44,795 nucleotides of DNA. Source: Acinetobacter soli. Lineage in GTDB: Bacteria; Pseudomonadota; Gammaproteobacteria; Pseudomonadales; Moraxellaceae. This document shows, one piece after another, positions 25,234 to 33,425 of this stretch. The stretch is taken from NCBI RefSeq assembly GCF_000760595.1, contig NZ_BBNM01000018.1, forward strand, positions 1-44,795, given 5' to 3'. Below the pieces are notes generated by a model. It worked only from the letters and a program-made list of their open reading frames with translations. It ran no database searches and had not been told where the DNA came from. A program made the translations under genes and the position numbers. Within the stretch, counting starts at the first letter, position 1. Each line of letters opens with the position of its first letter.

Positions 25234-26139
25234 TTATTTTTTAAACCCAATCTGCTGCTTATGTTGCTCTACAATCTTTAACCACGCTTGGGTAGCGCTA
25301 GTCATGGGTACGGAGGTATTCCATGCCATACTTAAAGTCCAGCGTAGCGGTGTGTTAATCAAAGGGATTATCGTAAATCTGGAGACATCAAGTTGATCAC
25401 AATAAATTTTTGGCAGCAGTGCAACACCCATCGAAAACTCGACTAGCTTGGCAATAAAATCCCACTGACTACTTTTACATACGATTTTGGGTTGAAAGCC
25501 TTCAAGTTGTGCTGCTTGTAAAATTAAATGGTTCAGGGTAAAGCTATCGTCGTACAACAAAAATGATTCTTCACGTAAATCACTCAATACCACAGCTTCA
25601 TGATGTTTCCAGTATGAATCTTTTGCTGCAAGTAAATACAGAGGAGAATCGATGATGGGTATAGTCGCAAGTACCGGATTGAGATGGCTCAATAAAATTC
25701 CAACATCAATTTTTTTCGCTAAAATCGCCTGCTCAATGGTATTGGAACCCACTTCTAAAAAACTTAATTCAATTTTGGGATACTGTTTATGAAACATTGC
25801 AATTAGAGGAGTAAGTAGAACAGAGCCTAAAGGAGGTAAACCTAAAGTTAACTTGCCCTTTTTGAGCTGCTTGATATCTTCTAGGGTTTCATAGATTTTC
25901 TTTTGTTCGGCTAAAATTTTTAATGCATGCTGATAAACCAGTTCACCGGTATAGGTCAGTTCAATTTCACGCTTACGCCCTGCCTCGCCTTTTTTAAATA
26001 GTGCTGTTCCGAGTTCATTCTCTAAAAGAGAAATGGCCTTACTTACGGTCGGTTGAGTTACAAACATATGTTCAGCCGCAAGTGTAAAACTTTGCGATTG
26101 AACAATCTGCACAAAAATTTTTAAGGCTTTAATATCCAC
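25234..26139 (-). CDS. LysR-family regulator
   Basis: This LysR protein of 301 residues, from a GTG start, has the helix-turn-helix at 1-60 (TLAAEHMFVTQPTVSKAISLLENELG) and a periplasmic-binding-like effector domain after residue 90. The GTG (translated M, then DIKALKIFVQ) fits the usual family start; a TTG five codons upstream is the other option. It is divergent from cidA/lrgA genes, as CidR-type regulators are, and lies upstream of the sulfur operon, so its target could be either. Divergence favours cidAB. Confidence 0.85.
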   Translation of the reverse strand: MDIKALKIFVQIVQSQSFTLAAEHMFVTQPTVSKAISLLENELGTALFKKGEAGRKREIELTYTGELVYQHALKILAEQKKIYETLEDIKQLKKGKLTLGLPPLGSVLLTPLIAMFHKQYPKIELSFLEVGSNTIEQAILAKKIDVGILLSHLNPVLATIPIIDSPLYLLAAKDSYWKHHEAVVLSDLREESFLLYDDSFTLNHLILQAAQLEGFQPKIVCKSSQWDFIAKLVEFSMGVALLPKIYCDQLDVSRFTIIPLINTPLRWTLSMAWNTSVPMTSATQAWLKIVEQHKQQIGFKK

Positions 26140-26255
26140 AATCAAACATTCCAATACAGCATAATTATAATTTTATTATTCATAATTTGATATAAAAAGT
26201 CGATTTAAACTAACTACATCACTTTCTCCCGCATAAGTTTAGGATACTTCTGGTG

Positions 26256-26684
26256 ATGAACTCACGTTATTCGGTTTTGGCAAAAATAAGTTTACAGATC
26301 GGCCTTTTGATCATGCTGTGGTGGATAGGATCACTGATTCAAAAGCTGTTTCAACTTCCGATTTCGGCAGGTGTGATTGGGTTATTTTTGGTGTTGCTCG
26401 GATTACTGAGTGGAACTTTTAAGCTGAACTGGATTAAATCGGGCTCAGATTTTATTTTGAGCGAACTGGTTCTATTTTTTGTTCCCTGTGTGGTCGGGCT
26501 AATGAACTATAAAGTGCTTTTTCTTAGCGAAGGCTTGCAACTCATCACGGCGGTCGTACTTGGTACAGTATGCGTCATGCTTGCAACCGTATATACAGTC
26601 CATTTGTGCTTTAAGCTTGAACAATGGCTTCAACATACGTTTCGCTTTGGCAAAGGTAACAGTAAAAGTGAGTCATTGTCATGA
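26256..26684 (+). CDS. CidA/LrgA holin-like membrane protein
   Basis: This 142-residue protein has about four membrane segments and the CidA/LrgA pattern LFQLPISAGVIGLFLVLLGLL and ELVLFFVPCVVGLMNY. Family members are holin-like and act with LrgB/CidB proteins; pyruvate or metabolite transport has also been reported for some. A GTG one codon earlier has slightly better spacing to AGGA. The stop overlaps the start of the next gene by 4 bases. Confidence 0.88.
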   Translation: MNSRYSVLAKISLQIGLLIMLWWIGSLIQKLFQLPISAGVIGLFLVLLGLLSGTFKLNWIKSGSDFILSELVLFFVPCVVGLMNYKVLFLSEGLQLITAVVLGTVCVMLATVYTVHLCFKLEQWLQHTFRFGKGNSKSESLS

Positions 26685-27373
26685 TGCTATCACTTTTGTG
26701 TTTAATCGGAACCTTCGCTGGTTACGTGCTGGTCAAAGCCCTACACCAACGCTTTCCCTATTTACTGCTTTCACCCGCCATTTTATTGCCGGCCATCATC
26801 ATACTTATATTGGTGGCTTTCAATATTTCCTATAACACCTATATGCAAGATAACCAGTGGATTGTGTGGATGCTTGGCCCAGCTACTGTCGCGTTTGCTA
26901 TTCCAATTTATGAATATCGGGGTATCATCCGTCGTCATGCATTGGCAATCGGACTCGGAATATGTATTGGTATGACAGCGGGTATTGTGAGTGCATTTTA
27001 TCTGGCAAAATGGTTTCATTTTGATGAGCAAACCACGCTTAGTTTAATGTCGCGCTCAATTTCCACACCATTTGCCATGGCACTCACGGCACACATTGGT
27101 GGATCGGTGCAACTGGTAATTGTTTTTACCATGATCACCGGAATTACAGGCATGGTAATCGGTGATGTGGTATTGGCGATTTTGCGCTTACGCTCTACGC
27201 TGGCACAAGGTGCCTCTTTAGGCAATGCAGCGCATGGTTTTGGCACCAGTAAAGCCTATGCCCGGCATAAAGATGAAGGCGTGATTGCCAGCCTCACGAT
27301 GGTACTTTCTGGTATTTTTATGGTGGTGGCTGGTCCGAGCCTGATTCATCTGGTTATCAAGTTACTAGGTTAA
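26681..27373 (+). CDS. LrgB/CidB family membrane protein
   Basis: This 230-residue integral membrane protein has the LrgB signature LMSRSISTPFAMALT and GNAAHGFGTSKA. It starts in ATGA overlap with the CidA-like gene, giving a coupled pair. It is divergent from the LysR gene and convergent with cobS. Confidence 0.88.
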   Translation: MMLSLLCLIGTFAGYVLVKALHQRFPYLLLSPAILLPAIIILILVAFNISYNTYMQDNQWIVWMLGPATVAFAIPIYEYRGIIRRHALAIGLGICIGMTAGIVSAFYLAKWFHFDEQTTLSLMSRSISTPFAMALTAHIGGSVQLVIVFTMITGITGMVIGDVVLAILRLRSTLAQGASLGNAAHGFGTSKAYARHKDEGVIASLTMVLSGIFMVVAGPSLIHLVIKLLG

Positions 27374-27399
27374 TTGAAACACTCATCACCAAAGTCGGG

Positions 27400-28143
27400 T
27401 TACATCAAATAATAGCCAAGCAAAACAAAGCTTAAGATGAGCATGGCTTCAACAATTTCAATACTCGCCCCGATGGTATCTCCTGTGATGCCATCGATAC
27501 GTTTGATAAAACATCTACGCAAAAAAATAATGGTCGTTATCGAAACCAAGACAGTCAACATACCTCGTAAGCCCCAGTTGATGCCTCCCAGTGCAATCAA
27601 GATTGAAATCAAGTATGCATATAATCTAGGAATTCTTGCCGCAATATCACGCCCTAAGCCTTTTTTGCGTACATAAGGTGTGCTCAAAAACAATAATATA
27701 GGGACTGTGCGGCTCAGTGCCAGCACAAAAATTAAAAATAGTGTCTGACTTTGCATCAAAAGCAAATATACACAGCACACTTTAACAACAACCAGCGCAA
27801 TTAAGCTTAATACACCTATAGGCCCGCATGCAGGGTCTTTCATAATGTCAAGCGTTCGGGTTTTGTCTCCAAAGCCCCCCACCCATGCATCGGCCGTGTC
27901 TGCCAAACCATCAAGATGCAATCCGCCTGTCAGGCCTATCCAGAAAACCGTTATGAGCACTGCTGTTAAAATGGTTGGCACTGGTACAAGAAGCAGCGCC
28001 AGAGCGTATAAAAGCCCACCTAAAAGTAGCCCAACCACAGGATAAAACAATACAGCTCGCGCATTTTCTTCTGCTGTCGGCATGCGATCAAGCTGTACAG
28101 GTAAAATCGTCAAAAACTGTAAGGCAATCCAAAACGGCATCAT
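27400..28143 (-). CDS. cobS: adenosylcobinamide-GDP ribazoletransferase
   Basis: This 247-residue polytopic membrane enzyme has the motif GLHLDGLADTADAWVGGFGD (Asp78, Asp82, Asp85), typical of CobS. It joins adenosylcobinamide-GDP to alpha-ribazole (phosphate) in the last steps of cobalamin assembly at the inner membrane. The start overlaps the cobC stop by 4 bases (ATGA). It is the last gene of the cob operon. Confidence 0.93.
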   Translation of the reverse strand: MMPFWIALQFLTILPVQLDRMPTAEENARAVLFYPVVGLLLGGLLYALALLLVPVPTILTAVLITVFWIGLTGGLHLDGLADTADAWVGGFGDKTRTLDIMKDPACGPIGVLSLIALVVVKVCCVYLLLMQSQTLFLIFVLALSRTVPILLFLSTPYVRKKGLGRDIAARIPRLYAYLISILIALGGINWGLRGMLTVLVSITTIIFLRRCFIKRIDGITGDTIGASIEIVEAMLILSFVLLGYYLM

Positions 28144-28751
28144 TGATACATCTCTTGAATCATTAACTGATCATCCTGAGTGCTTAATTGCAGTGTAACC
28201 AGCTCACCTAAAGGTGCTTGCATGGTCAAGAGCTCGTCTAACGGGCGCTGCTGCGCAAGACAGCGTAATAGTTTGATTACCCCGCCATGAGTTACCACCA
28301 AAGCATGCGACTGATGCTGCATCGACATCAGTTCGATGAGTTTTTTCAAGGCATTTAAAACCCGTGTTTGAAAATCGATTAGCCGTTCACCTTGTGGAGC
28401 ACTGCACTGTGTAGGGCACTGCCAGAAGTTTGCCAATTCTTCGGGTGATTGCTCATATATGGATTGGGTGGTTTTACCTTCCCACTCACCAAAATACATT
28501 TCTTTGAGTGCCTCAACTTCTATATATGGACACGCCAAGCGCTGTGCCAAAGGCGCTGCAAAGTGAGCACAGCGTAATAAAGGCGAACTTACAATCACAT
28601 GCCAGTTTTGGTTGCGATGTGTATCGATTGATGCCTGCATCTGCGCTAATCCTTCTGCTGTCAGTGCATCATCGATATGACCACGTAGAGTATGCCCTTG
28701 CTCGGTGGCTCCGTGACGCAATAGATCGAGTTGAATGATTGGCAGATTCAT
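28140..28751 (-). CDS. cobC: histidine phosphatase, alpha-ribazole phosphatase type
   Basis: This 203-residue histidine phosphatase has LLRHGATEQG (phospho-accepting His13) and a C-terminal VVTHGGVIKLL block. In a cob operon it would remove the 5'-phosphate from alpha-ribazole phosphate or cobalamin phosphate. The start at MNLPIIQLD follows the cobT stop by 5 bases; a longer N-terminal extension would lie within cobT. CobC rather than a general phosphoglycerate-mutase-like enzyme is chosen from context. Confidence 0.87.
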   Translation of the reverse strand: MNLPIIQLDLLRHGATEQGHTLRGHIDDALTAEGLAQMQASIDTHRNQNWHVIVSSPLLRCAHFAAPLAQRLACPYIEVEALKEMYFGEWEGKTTQSIYEQSPEELANFWQCPTQCSAPQGERLIDFQTRVLNALKKLIELMSMQHQSHALVVTHGGVIKLLRCLAQQRPLDELLTMQAPLGELVTLQLSTQDDQLMIQEMYQ

Positions 28752-28756
28752 TTCGG

Positions 28757-29806
28757 TTAGCCTGTATGATCCGACACAGCCGCTTGAGCAAATGTGGCCA
28801 TTTGATTGTGCAAGCTGCATGCAAGCTTAATCAAACCAAGCGCTGCACCCGCACCACTGCCTTCACCTAAACGTAAATTAAGCTGGAGCAGTGGAGTTGC
28901 ATTTAATGCTTCAAGCACTCGGCGGTGCCCGTATTCGGCAGAGGCATGGCCAAAAATCATCCACCGACGAACATCTGGATTTAAATGCACAGCGCACAGT
29001 GCGGCTACCGAACTGATAAAACCATCCACCACCATCGCGATTCCTAATTGAGCTGCGTGTATATAGGCGCCTGTCATGGCAGCAATTTCAAGCCCGCCTA
29101 CTGCACATAGTGATTGAAAGGCATTACCTTTTGCTTCTCGATGTAGATTCAGCGTAGTTTGAATCACCGCCTTTTTGTGTTTGAGTTTATCTGCATCGAT
29201 ACCCGTTCCTACGCCTGTGAGCTGATCTGGATCTTCATTTAAAAGTAAACAGGCCAACGCAGCAGCCGCACAGGTATTTCCAATACCCATCTCACCTGCA
29301 ATGTATATATCTGCTTGGGCGGTCTGGGCTTTTTCAACACTTTCACGCCCTAAATTTAATGCCTGTTGACACTCGAATGCCGTCATGGCTTGGGTTTGAA
29401 TAAAATTTGCTGTTCCTGCACGAATACAATGGGTTTCAACGCCATCGATGTGATAAGCCTCACCCACCGTTCCGCAATCAATCACCTGTAAGTAAGCAGC
29501 GTGTTCACGTGCGATCACACTGATACATGCGCCACCTGTTGCAAAGTTTTGTAGCATCTGGCGCGTGACCGCTTGCGGAAAGGCCGAAATCTGCTCTTGC
29601 ATAATGCCGTGATCGCCTGCAAAAATGCTGATCCACGGCTTGCTCAGCTGCGGATGAGGTGTACCTTGTAATCCAGCAAGCTGAATCACGACCTGCTCAA
29701 GCATTCCAAGTGAGCCTGCCGGCTTTGTCAATTGAAGCTGTCGCTGCTCGGCCATTTGCTGTGCGATTTGATTTACAGGTGTAATCTGTGCCATCCACCA
29801 ATTCAC
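28757..29806 (-). CDS. cobT: nicotinate-nucleotide:dimethylbenzimidazole phosphoribosyltransferase
   Basis: This protein of 349 residues starts from a GTG at 29806, which has GGAG 7 bases upstream and overlaps the cobU stop (GTGA). An ATG four codons later is possible. It has TKPAGSLGMLE near the N-terminus, GEMGIGNTC and LGEGSGAGAALGL with the catalytic glutamate (about Glu315). It makes alpha-ribazole phosphate for the lower ligand of cobalamin. Confidence 0.93.
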   Translation of the reverse strand: MNWWMAQITPVNQIAQQMAEQRQLQLTKPAGSLGMLEQVVIQLAGLQGTPHPQLSKPWISIFAGDHGIMQEQISAFPQAVTRQMLQNFATGGACISVIAREHAAYLQVIDCGTVGEAYHIDGVETHCIRAGTANFIQTQAMTAFECQQALNLGRESVEKAQTAQADIYIAGEMGIGNTCAAAALACLLLNEDPDQLTGVGTGIDADKLKHKKAVIQTTLNLHREAKGNAFQSLCAVGGLEIAAMTGAYIHAAQLGIAMVVDGFISSVAALCAVHLNPDVRRWMIFGHASAEYGHRRVLEALNATPLLQLNLRLGEGSGAGAALGLIKLACSLHNQMATFAQAAVSDHTG

Positions 29807-30324
29807 GATGCCTCTCCTTTTAAACACATTGCAAAACCCGCAACACAAAACTCTACTTTATCGACCACCTCGCCTAAACGCTGGTGTAATCGGCCTGACT
29901 CATCGACAAAACGGCGGCTCAGTTCTCCCATCGGAACCACACCAAGGCCTGTTTCATTACTGACCATAATCACATCCGATTTTAAAGTCGGTAAGATTTG
30001 AACCAATCGATCGCATTGCTGTGACTGAAAATGCACATCTTCTGTGATTAAAAGATTACTCAGCCACAACGTTAAGCAATCAATCAGTATCACTTGATTG
30101 TCATGATCAAGTGCCAGCAACTGATCGACTAAATCGAGTGGTGCTTCCACTAGGTTCCACTCGGCGGGCCGTTGTGATTGATGGTGGCGAATTCGCTCCT
30201 GCATTTCAGCATCTCGCGCTTCTGCGGTCGCAATATAAATCACAGGACACGCAAAGAATTTAGCAGTTTTCTCTGCATGTCGACTTTTTCCAGAGCGTGC
30301 GCCGCCCAAGATCAGCTGTAGCAT
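29803..30324 (-). CDS. cobU: adenosylcobinamide kinase / guanylyltransferase
   Basis: This 173-residue enzyme has the P-loop GGARSGKS (7-14), a His-rich segment RIRHHQSQRPAEW with the guanylylated histidine, and DCLTLWLSNLL. It phosphorylates adenosylcobinamide and adds GMP. The ATG has GGA 7 bases upstream. It lies 3 bases after the 2H phosphoesterase gene and overlaps cobT by 4 bases. Confidence 0.93.
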   Translation of the reverse strand: MLQLILGGARSGKSRHAEKTAKFFACPVIYIATAEARDAEMQERIRHHQSQRPAEWNLVEAPLDLVDQLLALDHDNQVILIDCLTLWLSNLLITEDVHFQSQQCDRLVQILPTLKSDVIMVSNETGLGVVPMGELSRRFVDESGRLHQRLGEVVDKVEFCVAGFAMCLKGEAS

Positions 30325-30327
30325 AGA

Positions 30328-30966
30328 TCATTCCAGATTAAAACAATAAAGTGAATGTAACGGGCCTTGCAGTGTTTGCGCACTGTAATAACCAAAATGG
30401 ATTTGATCAAATTCCAGTTCTACATCAAGTGCTGCACATGCATCCAAACGCTGCAAAACATCTTGTCCCATCACTTTTTGAGCGTAAAGCCCCAATGTAA
30501 TATGCGCACAGTATGTTTGCGTAGCCACTTCAGTATGATGCGCTAATCTTAAAGCGGAGCGGATCGATGTGAGTTGATGCAGTGAGTCACTCACCTGCAC
30601 AAAAAGCGCACTTTCGAAGCTATTTACAGCGGTCAACTTTAGTGTGATCGAATGAGATAAATTTAAAGATTCAAGCTGTTGCTGTTGTTTGACAAACAAT
30701 GACTGTGGAAAATCATCGTTATAAATAGACTCATCACATGTCAAAAAACCGCCAATATACAATGTAATATGGTATTGGCGGTTTGAAGATTTTATTAAAC
30801 AGTCCGAAAACTGATGACGGATCTGATCAAGCTGTTTGATTATCTTTGCATGTTTAACCTGATCAAGCAACAAATACCATAGTGCATAACGTGTGCGTCC
30901 ACGGTGCCATTCGCTATAATCACGTTGCTCGGTTGGTATAACAAACTGATTTGGCTTGATAAACAC
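30328..30966 (-). CDS. 2H phosphoesterase superfamily protein
   Basis: This 212-residue protein has two HxT motifs, YHITLYIGG (His66) and CAHITLGLY (His155), 89 residues apart, the signature of the 2H phosphoesterase/LigT group acting on 2',3'-cyclic or 2'-5' phosphoesters. A GTG start is used because a TAA lies just upstream in frame and no ATG is available. Only 3 bases separate it from cobU, so it appears to head the cob operon. A role in nucleotide-loop chemistry or in processing a cyclic phosphate is possible but not shown. Confidence 0.75.
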   Translation of the reverse strand: MFIKPNQFVIPTEQRDYSEWHRGRTRYALWYLLLDQVKHAKIIKQLDQIRHQFSDCLIKSSNRQYHITLYIGGFLTCDESIYNDDFPQSLFVKQQQQLESLNLSHSITLKLTAVNSFESALFVQVSDSLHQLTSIRSALRLAHHTEVATQTYCAHITLGLYAQKVMGQDVLQRLDACAALDVELEFDQIHFGYYSAQTLQGPLHSLYCFNLE

Positions 30967-31053
30967 ATCATGGCACCGAAAACTTTAAGACCAATATTAA
31001 AACATGCTTTTAGATTCTGTAGTGCGCTTAAATTTAGAAATCAATTGTCTAGA

Positions 31054-33195
31054 TCAAGCGCTTACAGCATGATGTTCTAATGCATCTTGCAAAAAACTCG
31101 TTGACAGCAGCTGTTCAGGGTTTTCATTCCATTCGGTTAAATAGTTTAGGATTTGCTGCTTGATCAAATGTTTGTGCTTGGCAGCGATATTCATAGCATC
31201 TAGCGTTTGCTGTAAATGTGTCTGAATAGTTGTTAAAGGCTGCTTTTGCGCATGTTGTGCGTAGTAATAACCCAACGCTGCGCCAACAATTAGGACATCG
31301 ATAGATTGGTCATGCTGAAGATTTATGGCAATCGAACCAAAAACACGTTCGGGATAACTGAGTTTACGTAAGGGATCGCGTGCCACACGTTCACATGGGT
31401 CTTTATAGGCGTATTGGCACGATTCGATGAAGCTTTTGGCCAAACGCTGTAAATCTTTTTCACGATGAGGCAACTGCCGACTCAATCCCGCCTGCACATT
31501 ACCGATCAATGCATCAGCAAAATCCTTTACACGTGAATCTCCCATCGCAATTCCAATGGTGTCGTGTTCGAGCGTCGCTGCATACCAAGCGATCATGGCG
31601 TGTACACCGTTCCATAAACGATTCTTGATCAATTGAATATCTGCAATGTTATCTACTCGGATGACTTGCCTTAATTTAGCTAAAAGCGGACTGCAATTTT
31701 CTACATAAATTGGCATATCTACTTCGCTATTGAACAAAATCAGATCCATCGTTTGCAAAATATGGCTTGGCTGAAAATTTCGACGCATATCATCGATATA
31801 CATCGCAGCTTGATGCTCTTGCTCACTCGATAACTTAGACGTATCTTCAATCTCGACATTATCGCATTCTACATCCGACTGATATTGCTTAAAAAAGTTG
31901 TATTTAATCTTAAGTTGTCGATATAGATTTTGCTCTGACAATTTTGAAACCATGCGGTTGACCACCGTGTCGCAAAAATAATGCTGTTGCATGATTTGTT
32001 CTGCAATCTCAACGGTTGAAAGCTGAGCCAAAGCGTCACGGATATGATCGATCACCATCTTTTTAGCGCCGACTTTATTTAAAATAATTAAAAATGTCAG
32101 TGGATGATGATTTTGCATTGTTTGGGAGGCATAACGTGCATAGAGGCCTTTTGCAATGATTTTGGCTTCATCTTGAATCGCTTGTTCGGGTAAGCATAAC
32201 GCGATCAAAGACGATTCGAGGTACATATCCAGCATTTGTTGTTCATTATCGGCATCGATCACCGACATGTATTCTATACGCTCATCATAAGAACGCTGCC
32301 CATAACGGATACAGTAGGTACCAAATGCATTGACGGCTTCACGATATAAGGAATTTCTGGTGGAAGCCAAGATGCGCTGCGGTCGTGTATAACCATCCCA
32401 ATGCGAAAGAATCTGAGCCAGATATCCGCCGCCGATTGCCCCAAAACCATGAATGCCAACAGTGAGCTGATTTAATGACTGCGGAAATGACGCATCGAGT
32501 TCAGGCATGTCCATCGTTGCGACAAATTGATCCAGATCATGCAAACAGTCATACATGGTTTCGTAGTAAAAATTTGCTTTTGAAAGCATGTTGTCATTTG
32601 GCGTTTTAATGTCTTTGAGCAAAATAGTCACACCACCCGCTGCATGTGCAGATGAAATGCCATTTTCAGAATCTTCGAACATTAAACATTGTGTCGGCTT
32701 GAGGTTGAGCTGTTCTGCCGCTTTTTCAAAAATTTCAGGATGCGGTTTACCGCAAGTCACCTCATCGCCACAAACCAGCACATCAAAAAACTTATATACA
32801 TTGGCATTAATCAGATATTCTTCTGCAATCGCACGGCGGCTCGATGTGGCAACTGCCATACGTAATCCCGATTTGCGTAAACGCTCCAAAACTTGCACCA
32901 AGCCTTTTTTAATCGGTACACCTTCGTTACGGACACGTTCGAGTTCGAGCACATCGGCGCGCTGGCGAATCTTCTGATAAGGAACGTGCTCGCCGTAGCG
33001 CTCTTTGGCCAACTGCTCTGCTGTGGTGGCACTTAAACCCAAACACTGCATTAAGTAGTCATCTGAAAAGCTCTGCCCAAGGAGTTCTTGAGATGCCTGT
33101 TTCAATGTTTGAAACCGAAGTCGTTCAGTATCAAACATTGTACCATCCATATCAAAAAGCGCGCCCTGAACAGAAAACGAGTGAAATATCAGCAT
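31054..33195 (-). CDS. mtlD: bifunctional mannitol-1-phosphatase / mannitol-1-phosphate dehydrogenase
   Basis: This 713-residue fusion has an N-terminal HAD phosphatase (about 8-225; FDMDGTMFD with Asp15 and Asp17, ATSSRR, GKPHPEIF, MFEDSENG). A polyol dehydrogenase domain follows (about 240-700; VGIHGFGAIGGGYL nucleotide motif, NKVGAKK). In Acinetobacter this MtlD makes mannitol from fructose-6-phosphate in two steps and serves as salt-stress protectant synthesis. AGGGG before the ATG supports the start. It is a single gene with 87 bases to the 2H/cob operon and 230 bases to the phosphatase gene upstream. Confidence 0.92.
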   Translation of the reverse strand: MLIFHSFSVQGALFDMDGTMFDTERLRFQTLKQASQELLGQSFSDDYLMQCLGLSATTAEQLAKERYGEHVPYQKIRQRADVLELERVRNEGVPIKKGLVQVLERLRKSGLRMAVATSSRRAIAEEYLINANVYKFFDVLVCGDEVTCGKPHPEIFEKAAEQLNLKPTQCLMFEDSENGISSAHAAGGVTILLKDIKTPNDNMLSKANFYYETMYDCLHDLDQFVATMDMPELDASFPQSLNQLTVGIHGFGAIGGGYLAQILSHWDGYTRPQRILASTRNSLYREAVNAFGTYCIRYGQRSYDERIEYMSVIDADNEQQMLDMYLESSLIALCLPEQAIQDEAKIIAKGLYARYASQTMQNHHPLTFLIILNKVGAKKMVIDHIRDALAQLSTVEIAEQIMQQHYFCDTVVNRMVSKLSEQNLYRQLKIKYNFFKQYQSDVECDNVEIEDTSKLSSEQEHQAAMYIDDMRRNFQPSHILQTMDLILFNSEVDMPIYVENCSPLLAKLRQVIRVDNIADIQLIKNRLWNGVHAMIAWYAATLEHDTIGIAMGDSRVKDFADALIGNVQAGLSRQLPHREKDLQRLAKSFIESCQYAYKDPCERVARDPLRKLSYPERVFGSIAINLQHDQSIDVLIVGAALGYYYAQHAQKQPLTTIQTHLQQTLDAMNIAAKHKHLIKQQILNYLTEWNENPEQLLSTSFLQDALEHHAVSA

Positions 33196-33425
33196 ATTTT
33201 TCCCCTTTGTTTATAATTTGTTGTTTTTTAGAGTAACCAATAAATCAGCCTTTGCGGGCCAATCTTAATAAATGAAACATTTTTGATTGTTTTTTAAACA
33301 AAATATAGTCTATTATTCAACATTTTTAATCAAATCAATCAGAAAATATTGTTTTTATAAGAAATCTATGAAACTAAATGTAAGAATTGGACAGCAGTCA
33401 AACACTGCTGCCCACGCAAAATCTG

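Noticed and set aside
30967..31053. Cobalamin riboswitch upstream of the cob operon
   Set aside because: The gap is only 87 bases and I see none of the conserved riboswitch blocks.
33392..33410. CAGCAGT / ACTGCTG inverted repeat as a terminator of the MINPP-like gene
   Set aside because: The stem is 7 bp and no T-run follows on either strand; kept only as a possible weak structure.
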